Below are positions 34,143 through 43,815 of a DNA stretch of 64,000 nucleotides, in pieces; positions within the stretch are counted from its first letter, which is position 1; the number at the start of each line of letters is the position of its first letter. Made by a program: the position numbers and the translations under genes. Source of the DNA: Epiperipatus broadwayi. Taxonomy: Eukaryota; Onychophora; Udeonychophora; Euonychophora; Peripatidae. The notes under the pieces were generated by a model. It had not been told where the DNA came from and ran no database searches. It saw nothing but the letters and a program-made list of their open reading frames with translations. The DNA lies in NCBI GenBank assembly GCA_028023455.1, contig JAQFVV010006653.1, positions 124,001-188,000 of the forward strand, read 5' to 3'.

Positions 34143-34439
34143 TTAATATATGTGGATATATATCCATTCAATATATATAACAGAGTAATTTTGTAGTAGA
34201 ATTGAGGGGGGAAAAATCACATAATAGATCATGTCAAATATCCATTTGTTTATCTAGCTTCTCTCATGTATTGATATAGATGTCGCTGTATGTGCTTTAA
34301 ATCGTGGAGACATATTGAAAAGGGCAAAAAAACATAATTTGCCGAAAAAGGCTTTTATATAATAATTTTATAATTTGTAATCTTTGTTGCTTGTATATAT
34401 GTATTTTTAAACATATTTGACTATTGTATTCCAGATTAT

Positions 34440-35530
34440 GCATTTCTAACAGTTTTAACTCCTAGCTTTGATAGTTTTCATCTCCAAAAATTTATTATTA
34501 TAACTATATTTAAGTTAGCATTGAAAAGTACTCTTAGCAGACCTATTCTTTTTAAGACAAATTGTTACTAAATTACTATGGCAATTGCTATAATTTGTAA
34601 TCTTTCCAAGTATTGATAGAATTACCTTTTTAAGCTACTCTACATCATATCATTATGTTCTTTATGCGTACTTTGAATTTCAGTTAGCATTTTTCTTTTT
34701 TCTTCTGTATGTATAGCTATGCTAGTACTTAATGAGAATATAACTTCCAGTCACCCACACTCTAATTTCTTTCTTATTATGATTTTTCTTTCTTTGTCCT
34801 TCCATTCTTATTTTACAGAAAAAATAATTTTTTATAAGTACAAAAATTTGTTTACAATGTTTATAGTTGTTTACAAATAAATTCATAGTCTGTAATAGTA
34901 GTGATTTTATTTATAGAAATTACGCTGTTAAGAATATTCAATGCATTTTATATATAGGAGTTATCAATAAATTTATGCTTCTGACTTCAAATCTTAGTTA
35001 TTTTCTTTACTACATTAGTAGATAACGTGAAAATAGTCATCCTTAATTAAATGCTATTCTACTTGTGTTTCTCCTCCTATTTAATTTCTTTTTGCTGGAG
35101 AGTAAGTATTATTGGAGTTTCACATTCATTCATCTTTGATGGAGATCGTAAAAAATACTCATCTGATTAAATAGGTTGAATGTGTTAGATAGTATGAGTT
35201 AGTGATAAGTGATTGATTCTTAGTCCAGGGTTAGAAAAGATAAAATCTTGTTACATACTTAATAAATTTTTGACTCACTATTAGCCACTGATAATTGAAC
35301 ATCTCTTCCTGAATGTATAATCTTCAAAATGAGAATGAATTAAAAAGTCAACTAAATGTACAGCTTATTTTTGGATATCATTTACAAAAATTAATTTATT
35401 TTTATGTTAAGGAAGAGGAAATCAATATCAAATTATCAGCTATGATGATTAAGTATTATCATTTGGTTGTAAATACCAGTTACTAAATTACTTCATTTTT
35501 TCTTCAAAAAAAAAAACTTAACATGCAAAA
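34440..35530. other. AT-rich DNA, no gene seen
   Basis: No repeat shared within the window and no coding motif noticed. Confidence 0.5.
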
Positions 35531-36115
35531 ACCATGAATAATATTTCTGTAATGCAATATTCACTGCACCACTTTCTTGCAAGGTAGGCAATGCTTTCTA
35601 CCTGCTTTTAACACCTTGTGGAGGGGTGTAATTATAAACATATGACCAAAGACATATGAAAAAGATATATGGTCCCAAGATGCACATTTTGTTTTGAACC
35701 AGCACTCATCAGTTGGCTTAGATCATAATCTCTTAGACATATCTTTATCATTGATCCGTACATATAGATAACCAAGTACTATAGTTTAAATGATAAATGT
35801 CAAACTTATTGCCTTCACAACTTTGATATTAATAATTTTTATTAGTCATTCATTAGATTAGAGATTATCCACTTAATGAATATTTTTGTCATTTAATTTT
35901 CACTACACCAATCTTTTGGAGGATAGGCATTGGCTTCAATCCATTTTTTTTGATCATGTGTTTATGATTACAAGCCTCCACAAGATGTTACAAGCAAATA
36001 GAAACCAGTGTAGAGTGAGAGTGGTGCAGTGAAAATTATGCTACAGAAATATTTATTATATGGATAACCTTTAGTTTATTGAATGACTAATAAAAATTAT
36101 TAATGCATATATTAT
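35530..36115. repeat. Family B' foldback element
   Basis: Outer arms are inverted: 'gtaatgcaatattcactgca' (35551) against 'tgcagtgaaaattatgctac' (36023), and 'aacaccttgtggaggg' against 'cctccacaagatgttac'. The left half contains a family B hammerhead block at 35670-35740. The inner part (35770-35880) corresponds to 48090-48190. This variant of B has its own outer ends and is also seen at 48090-48740. Confidence 0.7.
35670..35740 (-). ncRNA. Degraded hammerhead-like motif in family B'
   Basis: CUGAUGA and GUGCUGGUU are kept on the minus strand, but the second strand of stem II is lost (CAAAAC) and GAAA is AAAA. Inactive by inspection. Confidence 0.5.
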
Positions 36116-36124
36116 GTGTTAGAG

Positions 36125-36330
36125 ATCTAGTATGTGAAGCTATCCTAGCGCCTCTCTGAGGAGTGCCAACACACGGAACCATTAGTCAGAGGTTGGGGGG
36201 GGGGGTTCTGACAGAGATATTTTAATTGCTTTCTCTGGCTAAGCATTTATCACAAAGCTTGTTGAGCAATTGGCAATGCTCATTGTTTATATCTTACAAG
36301 CTTAAAAGAATGGGATCATGTGATCTATGA
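36125..36330 (+). repeat. Family F repeat
   Basis: Shares with 47239-47415 (opposite strand): 'cctctctgaggagtgccaa', 'ctgacagagatattttaa', 'catttatcacaaagcttg', 'gcaatgctcattgtttat', 'cttacaagctt' and 'gatcatgtg'. A run of 11 or so G interrupts it near 36196-36207. The end 'gggatcatgtg' resembles the family A end 'gtgatcatgtg', linking the two families. Confidence 0.75.
36148..36200 (+). ncRNA. Hammerhead-like motif in family F, one core change
   Basis: CUGAGGA at 36156-36162; stem II GUG/CAC; then GGAA, so invariant A13 is G; stem III AC/GU with a 4-nt loop; GUC; stem I CCUCU/AGAGG fully Watson-Crick. Compared with 47362-47411 the third stem I pair is U-A here and U-G there, a consistent change. 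Probably inactive owing to A13G. Confidence 0.6.
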
Positions 36331-36339
36331 CTTTATTTT

Positions 36340-37125
36340 TTATTTCACTATTTATAAACTTAGTTATATTTAAACAATTATTAATTTAAAAAATTAAAAT
36401 TCATAAATAAATTTTGTATTAAAATAATACATTTTTATTAGTTGTCCAAATTATTAATTGTTAATAAAAATATTTTATTAAATTATAAAACTTCGCATGC
36501 CTGTAGATAACTATAAAAAAATGAGTTTGCTTATTTAGATATGTATTGACAATCAATATTTCCTATTACACGATTGCTGAAAACTAAATTATTATAATGG
36601 AATGAGATAAAACTTTGATATCATATCAACATTTATTGATGCTATAAGACGTTTCATATACGAAAGACTTTTTTTTTTAAATAAAAAAAATAATTTTTGT
36701 AGATATTTTCTAATTTAAAAATAATGTAACCAATAATTGTGATTTGGAAAACTCATTTCGGAATTCTTAAAATGAAATTCTGATTTAGACAAAGAAAAAG
36801 ATAAAAACGGAAATAAAATAGTTGTAAATTAAAAAAAAAAAAACCTCTACTGAAGTAAAAAAGCCAAACAAATCTCAATTCCCAGCTAGTATTCGCTTAG
36901 TTGAAAAGTGCTCAGAGGTAAATTCAGAATGGATTAGAGAGATTTTTTCTTTACGTCTTTATAATAAAGTTAACTTCCTTTAGAAATATGCTGTTCATTT
37001 TTTGAATTTGAAAAATCTATGTCATTAATATATTTTTGAAGGATACTATTTTAATATATTACTAATAATAATTGATCTTAATAATATTTGGAGTTTTACT
37101 GTTTCATTTGTGTAGTTTTAAACAA
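36340..37125. other. AT-rich DNA, no gene seen
   Basis: Homopolymer-rich; nothing recognised. Confidence 0.5.
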
Positions 37126-37140
37126 GCACATCTTATTATT

Positions 37141-37605
37141 AAGACAGGCAAAACTCACTATAGTATAGCTACACATAGCAAGCTAGAGTAATCAATAGAT
37201 GCCAGAAGGCTTGTGCATAAAATCCCCATCTAGTACCTACTCATCCAATATCCCCACACTAGTTTCTGGCTTGTGACCTTCGTCAGTGAGGAACCTTGGA
37301 TCTGAGAGCACTGCACCTAGATCTTAGGATCTAATGCAACTTTCCAGCAACCACCTTTTATCTTCATTTAACTACAAAACTATGAGTCTTAAACAGAAAA
37401 CACCTTAATGTTTTCAATTCAAGCCCATTAGCTTATATAGTCATATGGGTCTGAACCCAATTCAGTACCCATACATTTTGGTGTCTTTGATTCTTTAATA
37501 ACCATAGCCACCACTATCTTATTAGGCAGGATTGGTTTTAAGCCAATAAACATCACATGACCACCACCTCTTATGCTTGTGTATAACTGTTGTTAAAACA
37601 GTTAT
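37141..37605 (-). repeat. Family A repeat, single complete unit with 11-bp duplication
   Basis: A single non-inverted unit of about 465 bp from 'aagacaggcaaaactc' to 'gttaaaacagttat', flanked by identical 'atcttattatt' (37130-37140 and 37606-37616). It shows the order of the whole family: head, hammerhead block, 'cttaatgttttcaattcaag', 'cccatacattttggtgtc', 'cttattaggcaggattgg', 'cacatgaccacc', 'cttatgcttgtgtataactg'. It starts and ends in the same 'aaacag' context where other copies show an internal junction, as expected of a monomer cut from a multimer or circle. Confidence 0.88.
37242..37305 (-). ncRNA. Hammerhead-like motif in family A, cleavage base changed
   Basis: CUGACGA, GAAA, stem III ACUAGU and both halves of stem I are present. 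The cleavage triplet is GUG instead of GUC; G at position 17 blocks hammerhead cleavage in known ribozymes. Confidence 0.65.
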
Positions 37606-37619
37606 ATCTTATTATTTAA

Positions 37620-38100
37620 ATGCTTGGAGTCTTTATAAATGTAGGATGCCAATAAATTGTATAAAAGATTAATAAATTGTACTAATTTTATGCCAGTATT
37701 AATATATTCATATTAAAATCTTGATAGGAATATAGATGGATATAACTCGATATAGGGTACTTGGATAAGGCATAGTCAGACTTAATCATTATTAAGTAAA
37801 CGTTTTTGTTGCCACTAATATTTAAAGTATACCAATAACAGTAACATGAATATATTTTGTGTCTATAATAAAATATCTATCCAACATGCCTGTGATCTGG
37901 ATTTAAATCTAGACTGAATAAAACAAAAAAAAATTTCTCAGTTTTACTTGAAAAAATTTTAAGTTCTAATCAGTCGTAGGATCTTTCATATAGATGGACT
38001 AGACTCAATCTAGCTACAATCCAATATTAGTTGGTAAATGAGTATCTAATTATAATTAGTTAAAAAGTGAAACAAAAGTCAAAAACTATTTAAATCCTTA
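37620..38100. other. AT-rich DNA, no gene seen
   Basis: No clear feature; may include the untranslated start of the Penelope element that follows. Confidence 0.4.
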
Positions 38101-38130
38101 TCGTTCATAAATATTGCTTTTCCCCCCTCA

Positions 38131-38499
38131 TTGTTTTTTTATGAAGAGCTAGTGCTGTGTTTATTTTTTAACTTACAAGCATTACTCATAAAGCATCACA
38201 GGTATGACATTGATTCAGAAAAAATAATATATTTCAGCAAAATTCCTCATTTTTATGGTCTACCTAAAATCCATAAGGATCATGTTTCATTAAGACCTAT
38301 TGTTAGTTCTAGAAATTCACCTTCCCAAAATTTGTCAAGATTTCTTCTCAAAGTTCTAAGTCCTTTGGCATATAAGACCCAGTCCTTTGTCAAGGATTCT
38401 AGACACTTTGTAAAATTAATCAAGAACATGAAAATTGAAAGAACTGACTTAACTAGTAAGCTTTTATGTGGAAAGTGTATTCACAAATGTACCGTGTAA
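38131..38499 (+). pseudogene. Penelope RT, fingers (YGLPKIHK block)
   Basis: 122 codons. HFYGLPKIHKD at residues 40-50 followed by LRPIVSSRNSP at 54-64 is the signature of Penelope-like reverse transcriptases. NLSRFLLKVLSPL follows. The catalytic motif A ('FDVESLFTNVP' type) should come after residue 112 but the frame is lost there (SKLLCGKCIHKCTV, then stop); the following 'CKKALSIIRKRL' continues in another frame. Confidence 0.85.
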
Positions 38500-38657
38500 A
38501 AAAGCATTGTCTATTATAAGGAAAAGATTAAATGGTGATAATAGTTTACAAACCAGAACAGCTCCTCCTATTGATAGTATTATGGAACTATTAACATTCT
38601 GCATAAAAAACAACCTACTTTCAATATAACACAGAATTCTTCCAACAAAATCAAGAA

Positions 38658-38954
38658 ATGGCTATGGGCTCACCATTGTCACCCCTAATTAGCAATATTT
38701 ACATGGAAGAACTTGAAACCACAGCCATAAAAACTACTCCATATCCACCTAAAGTTTGGCTTTGCTATGTAGAGGATACATTTGTTATATGGACACATGG
38801 TGAAGCACTGCTACAAACTTTCTGGAAACACATCAACAACATATCCCCTTCAATTAAATTCACAATAGAATCAGAACAAGAACAAAAATTGGTATTCTTA
38901 GATGATCCTGTGACAAGACTCCCTCATGGAAAAATCAAAACTACAGTTTACTGA
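38658..38954 (+). pseudogene. Penelope RT, palm motifs B and C
   Basis: 98 codons. AMGSPLSPLISNIYMEELE at residues 2-20 is motif B (usually QxxGxAMGSPLSPxxAxxxM). CYVEDTFVIW at 36-45 is motif C, where the usual YVDD reads YVED: the first catalytic Asp is Glu. LVFLDDPVTR near 73-82 matches the LxFLDxxVxR block. A stop follows KIKTTVY where KPTHTGKYL, also a Penelope block, continues in frame. The Glu change and the stop mark decay. Confidence 0.85.
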
Positions 38955-39068
38955 AAACCTACACATACAGGAAAATACCTAGCCTGTATATCCAATCACA
39001 CCAGAAACACAAAACATGGAGTTAAACTATCACTATGTGACAGAACAAAAGAAGTTTGTTCAGAAACC

Positions 39069-39388
39069 TGTGATTCGGAAAAAAGAAAGATCTAGATAGA
39101 ACAAACTCTTATGAAAAATGGTTGTCCATCAGCTATTATTAAAAAAATCTTAAATAGAAAACAAAAAGAACTATTGAAAAAAAAAATTATTGGTACTGTA
39201 GTGTACCCATACATCCCAAAAATGTTTCTGTGATTCAGAAAAAAGAAAGATCTACATAGAACAAACTCTTATAAAAAATGGTTGTCCATCAGCTATTATT
39301 AAGAAAATATTAAATAGAAAACAAAAAGAACTATTGAAAAAAAACAATTATTGGTACTGCCCATATATCCCAAAAATAGCAGACAAAT
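39069..39388 (+). repeat. 160-bp internal tandem duplication in Penelope
   Basis: 'ctgtgattc.gaaaaaagaaa' at 39069 recurs at 39229, and the match continues through 'ggttgtccatcagctattat', 'aaacaaaaagaactattg' and 'ttattggtactg' to 'catcccaaaaat'. Unit length is 160 bp, which is not a multiple of three, so it shifts the frame. A few substitutions separate the copies. Confidence 0.85.
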
Positions 39389-39501
39389 TGCTGCAATCAG
39401 TATAACATCAGAACAGCTTTCTGGAGCCATACCATACTACAAGGAATTCTACCATCTACAAAGCCTTAATCCTGAAATGCTGAAAAGAAAGAACTGCATC
39501 T

Positions 39502-39714
39502 ATGAAATACCATGTGAAATGGAAGAATATATATATTGATGAGACCAATCATCCCATTGAAAAGTGCTTTCAAGAACACAAACTGATGACTAGAAGAGAC
39601 AAAACAGAGGTATCTAAGATAGCAGACCATATATGTGCCAATGAACATATGTTCAATTGGGAAAATTCAAAAATATGGGATCAAGAACAAAATTTAAAGA
39701 AGCTGCTCATGTGA
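39502..39714 (+). pseudogene. Penelope GIY-YIG endonuclease fragment
   Basis: In frame after CIYEIPC (39496-39516, a cysteine pair typical of the zinc-binding entry of Penelope endonucleases) come YIDETNHPIEKCFQEHKLM, matching YIGETxRxLxxRxxEH with G to D and the catalytic R to C, and IADHICANEHMFNWENSKIWDQEQN, matching the IAxHxxxxxHxFxWxxxxI block. The catalytic Arg position is lost. The frame stops before the C-terminal helix. Confidence 0.8.
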
Positions 39715-39854
39715 CAGTGGCAAACAATCCCTTAAGCCAAACTAGTATGGCTATACATAATGTATGGAAACCAATAATCAATTTTGCTCTTATAAAAAAG
39801 TGGAGAAATCAGGAGGAAGCTCATAGATAAGTATATGAAATTTATACTAACTGT

Positions 39855-40145
39855 TGCTTTTGGCAGGATGGCTCAGTTGGTTAGAGGGTTATCTTAAAAT
39901 TCAATACTCAAGAATCTAAAGGTCTAAGTTTGAATCCCATGCTAGAATTGTCACTGATCAGGCCAACAACACCTGAAGAAGAGGGGAGAATAATACCTTT
40001 CAGAACATTGTGCATATACTAACCTGTTTGATGTGATATTAGCAACAGTTGAATGTATTTGGAATATTTAAATAAAGTTAAATTTTTATAAAGAGATTCA
40101 ATACTCATATTAGGTGATGGAAATAGTCCAATATAAAAATACAAC
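39855..40145 (+). mobile_element. Family C tRNA-derived SINE
   Basis: The head has a perfect Pol III A box TGGCTCAGTTGG (39869-39880) and a good B box GTTTGAATCC (39928-39937), 48 bp apart. The body carries 'gaagaggggagaataatacc' and 'ggaatatttaaataaagtta' and ends 'aaaaatacaac'. The head GGCAGGATGGCTCAGTTGG is class II tRNA-like. The same unit is present twice, inverted, at 6353-6842. It is non-coding and would need a LINE for movement. Confidence 0.82.
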
Positions 40146-40610
40146 ATAAATCTATGTTTGTTTGGTTGTGGGTTTTTTCTCCAATGATATTCTGATATAT
40201 TGATTAGTTAATAATAATACTTAATCATATATATATTTGAATATAATTTTTTATATGAAAAAATTGATAAAACTGTTGGGTATAATGAATTCCTCTTGAC
40301 ACATTTAATGATCTCTCATATTTCACCACCATAAATCTACAAGTGAATACAAATTTATTTACATAGCCATCTTTTTTCTACTTAAATGTATGCTATGAAG
40401 ATAATAAAAAAAAGATGTTTTTGTGTTCAGTAACACTTTTCTTAGAGTTTAATCAAGTGCGGGCTTTCTGCTTGATGTAAACTTAAAGAAAAAACTATGA
40501 GTGACAATGTCATAATGTCAGGCTTTTTCTAATATTTTCATAAAACTATTGTCATATACTTAAATAGAAAGGACCCCATGGTCAATGTGACCCCTACTCT
40601 ACTGTAGGAG
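40146..40610. other. AT-rich DNA, no gene seen
   Basis: Nothing recognised between the SINE and the next family B copy. Confidence 0.5.
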
Positions 40611-40614
40611 TTAA

Positions 40615-40805
40615 GTAATAGACATGGTATGAGCACAGACTTTCACATAACCCACCACTCTCCACACTATCTCATAACACTGATACACCTGCACACACAT
40701 ATGTCAAAAAGATAAATAATCACCAATATACGTATTACATGCTAAACCAGCAATCATCAGTTGGTCCAGATTACCATCTCTACACATATATGCTACAAGT
40801 ACTCA
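40615..40805 (-). repeat. Family B repeat, truncated
   Basis: 'gagcacagactttcacata', 'caccactctccacactatct', 'actgatacacctgcacaca', then the hammerhead block and 'ctctacacatatatgc'. The rest of the unit is missing. Confidence 0.8.
40711..40779 (-). ncRNA. Hammerhead-like motif in family B, GAAA changed
   Basis: CUGAUGA (40754-40760), stem II UGCU/AGCA, stem III AUA/UAU, cleavage A and stem I ACCAA/UUGGU with its outer extension are all present, but GAAA reads GUAA (A13 lost). Likely inactive. Confidence 0.6.
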
Positions 40806-40809
40806 AAGC

Positions 40810-42745
40810 TACTATGAAAAAATGCTCAAAAGAACTTTAAAAAAATAAAACCTCTGATAAAATAAATAAAATTATCCTTCATTGAAATCCAAAAACTACA
40901 TTCTTAGTATGTAAACCTTGATGTGTTCCTTCATGAACAATATCATTTCACCATTGAATTATTGTAATAATAATAACCCCTATTAATAATAATCTTATTA
41001 CATATTTATGAAATCAGTTTAGTAATCTGATTGTTAATAATAAAGCTTCACACATCCCAATCAATTCAACTATATGATATGGTCTCCAATTGGCTACATA
41101 AATTTTATGTACCTTTGTTTCATAATATTTAAAGAAATATCAGATCATCATCATTCTTTAAAAAAGGATTTATATGCACATTTTTTCTATATAAAAAAAG
41201 TCATGTATTAAATATTTTTATAAACAAACATATTAGACTATATATAGATATATACACATACTAATTCTTAAACTTTGCTCTGCATATATTTGTAATATTG
41301 ACTAACAAAGTTTGTGAACAGTAGAGAAAACTAATTATAAAACAGAAAGGTGTAAAAATTTTTTACTAATATATTAAGAAAATTGCAAGAGTCTAATGGA
41401 AGGAGGATATTAAGGATAATAAAAGAAACCAAATTTAAATCCAATAACTTTTGAACCATATATTTTATACAAGTTATTCAAACAGAAGATAGTTTTCTAT
41501 CCAATAAAATGTAATGACAGGCATAAGGTAGAATTGAAATTTAATGTCAATGGCATTTTTTTTCAATATGCTTTAGGAAATTTTTTATATGGAAGGTGGT
41601 TTAATCATATTATCACAATGGCTTAACTGTTTATTTATGAAAAGTGGTGCATCTGGTCAGAATTTTGCAGTTAGTAAAATCTATATGACTATATCTAAAT
41701 CACATAGTAAGTTAAGGGTTGTTGACTATATTAGCATGTCTTGATTCTTGAAAGTGATTGAAATGTTGACAATTTTTTAATTGATGATTATCATATTAAT
41801 ATTATAGCATTTGCTATTACCCGTATCTGATGTCCTTTGTATGTATAAAAAAAAAGATTTCATTGCACAAGTTTATTTATTTATTTATTTTTTGAGGGGG
41901 AGGGGCATTCTTTCAAATACAGAGTATAAATTTATTTATAACACTAATATTGTATGTGTTTATTAATAAAGTATTATCATAACCCTCTTTACCCCTCATG
42001 AAGAAAAGATTTGTGAATGATAATTGCTTTTAAATATCTACTGATTGCCTATAATTTTTTGAAAACAGAAAACAATTAATTATTATGTGTTCTGGAAATG
42101 TGTATATTAATGAATGGAAACCCTAAATAAGTTTCCATTTTTATTATAAATTTGATTTGATGGTGAATACTACTGACTTGCATGAAGAACTCACCGAGTT
42201 TGTCTTTTTGGTGAGCTCGTATTAAAAATACACCATCAATATATCTAATTATGGATTCAGATTTTTAAGTTTCCATAATCAAATTAGTACAAGCTCATAA
42301 ATAGATGAACACATTGTAGTTAATGGTAGCCACTATATACCCCAAAATTATTGATACAAATAAAATATATGGGCTGAAAAATCATATGATGAGATAATAC
42401 ATTTAATGGTTTATCAATGAGAACATTTACAAATAGAACAAAATTATTAAAACTAATGAGGATATTACTGGTTATAACTTTTAAATCATTAATGATAGAA
42501 ATGAAATGTGTGGAGTTTTTTTTCCCAGAGGATTTGACAGGTGATGATTGCATTAACCTGCAATATAAATGTGAGTTGGTAATCCTGCAACATAATAATA
42601 AAACAAGGAGGAAAATATTTCTTGCTTATTTTCAAAAGCCTGTAAAACTTAGGAAATGTTGAGAGTTTTCCCCTCACAATACTTTTACTTTTTTTTTTTA
42701 TCAATCATAGTATGCACCTTGATAGTTTTTGTAAGATAAGTAATA
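40810..42745. other. AT-rich DNA, no recognised gene
   Basis: Nearly 2 kb without shared repeats. Around 42140-42700 several overlapping 70-80 codon frames exist on both strands. The minus strand near 42640-42150 has some Penelope-like flavour ('KKLHTFHFYH', 'PLNVLSHHMIFQPIYFI') but no firm motif, so no call is made. Confidence 0.4.
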
Positions 42746-42763
42746 TAGTATCATTCAGTCTTA

Positions 42764-43035
42764 AAACAGACAAAACTCTCCATACAGTAGTGCCACTCAG
42801 TGAAAGTCAGAGTAATCAATGGATTCCAGAAGGCTTGTGCATAAAATCCCTATCCAATGCCTCCTCATCCAATATCCCCAGACTAGTTTCTGGCTTGTGA
42901 CCTTTGTCAATGAGGAGCCTTCGTCAATGGATCTGGTTTGCACTGAGTGGCACTACTGTATGGAGAGTTTTACCTGTTTTAATAATAGTTATGAGCAAGC
43001 ATAAGAAATAGTGATCATATGATGTTTAGTTGTTT
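42764..43035. repeat. Family A repeat, short inverted copy with 14-bp duplication
   Basis: Flanked by identical 'atcattcagtctta' at 42750-42763 and 43036-43049. Starts 'aaacagacaaaactctcc' and ends 'gatcatatgatgtttagttg'. The left part is a minus-sense unit up to the hammerhead region, abruptly joined (near 42930) to the inverted terminal segment. The perfect duplication pins both ends of this insertion. Confidence 0.88.
42860..42925 (-). ncRNA. Broken hammerhead-like motif in family A
   Basis: Stem III and GUC remain ('gactagt' on the + strand), but the core is UUGACAA and the upstream stem I strand is rearranged. Inactive by inspection. Confidence 0.5.
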
Positions 43036-43054
43036 ATCATTCAGTCTTATATAC

Positions 43055-43690
43055 ATTTTATCATTAAGCAGAGTTAAGATTTTACTACTGTGTATACATT
43101 TGTTTCTGATAACTATAGTGTATCTTCTATTTTCTGTGAGCATGATAATTCATTTGATTTAATATTTTGTAGCAGCTTATCTTTCATTTTTTGAGATATC
43201 TTTTTTTTTTTTGGGGGGGGGGAGACATTTTTTTAAAGAACATTCCAAATTTTGATTATAGCAAGATTCACTGCTTATGAGCCTGTATTATTAAAATCTG
43301 TTTTTACATTGCAAATTATTTTCTCAAAAAGTATTCTTGAAGATATGATATGAAAAATAAATTTTTAATTTATATAGAAAGTTTATCTCCAAAAATAACC
43401 TTATTTAACAAATTGTAAACAGTTTGATGTTATACATAGAGATCCTATGTCTAAAAAGTGTTGGGTATTTTTTTTTAGCCTTAGAAACTGTGAATCCCTT
43501 AAAATTCTTTGTTTGATAACAAAGTCAAAATGAGCCAGAGTAGGGAATGAATTTTATTCTAAGTGACAACCATAGCTATAATAACAATTTTCAATGTCAT
43601 TGATTGATCTCTGAAAAATGAGATTAAAATAATCCTTCTGGATTTTTTTTTTTTTTTGGAGGATTTTGTTAATTTATATAATTTTTCTTA
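43055..43690. other. AT-rich DNA, no gene seen
   Basis: T-runs and a G-run at 43213-43222. Nothing else recognised. Confidence 0.5.
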
Positions 43691-43707
43691 CAAAACTTAA
43701 TTTTGCA

Positions 43708-43801
43708 TCAAGTGTTGGTGGCTGTGTGGTTAGCACTGCTGCCTTACAAGCAGTTGTCCTGGGTTCACTTCCTGGCCGAGGCTTTGACATATGAAAAAAG
43801 C
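43708..43801 (+). mobile_element. Family D SINE with perfect 14-bp target-site duplication
   Basis: Bounded by 'aacttaattttgca' at 43694-43707 and 43802-43815. The head 'gtgttggtggctgtgtgg' then 'ttagcactgctgcc' is tRNA-Gly/Val-like. The anticodon arm is a perfect 5-bp stem ACTGC/GCAGT with a 7-nt loop CTTACAA (anticodon UAC). The B box is 'ctgggttcacttcctgg', and the tail 'gaggctttgacatatg' plus A-run is that of family D. It lacks the ~15-bp variable-arm extension of the other D copies. The flawless duplication indicates a recent insertion by target-primed reverse transcription. Confidence 0.9.
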
Positions 43802-43815
43802 AACTTAATTTTGCA

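Larger units (their letters stand above)
33245..34427. mobile_element. Penelope-like element, inverted pair of 5'-truncated copies
   Basis: Arms 33311-33824 (minus) and 33916-34429 (plus) are about 514 bp each and apparently almost identical; their 3' ends point outwards and 91 bp of single-copy sequence lies between them. Each encodes the end of a GIY-YIG endonuclease followed by a 3' untranslated region with 'gccgaaaaaggcttttatat'. The left side continues 66 bp beyond the mirrored part. A 12-mer 'attccagattat' occurs at 33233-33244 and 34428-34439 and is a good candidate target-site duplication for the whole pair. Identity of the arms indicates a recent event. Confidence 0.85.
38105..39840 (+). 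mobile_element. Penelope-like element, RT plus GIY-YIG, decayed
   Basis: RT hallmarks and endonuclease occur in the expected order on one strand across about 1.7 kb. The reading frame is split by stops and frameshifts into pieces at 38131-38499, 38500-38640, 38658-38954, 38955-39200 and 39502-39714. A 160-bp internal duplication (39069-39228 and 39229-39388) breaks the connector. The N-terminal part is missing. A family C SINE lies immediately downstream at 39855. Confidence 0.85.
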
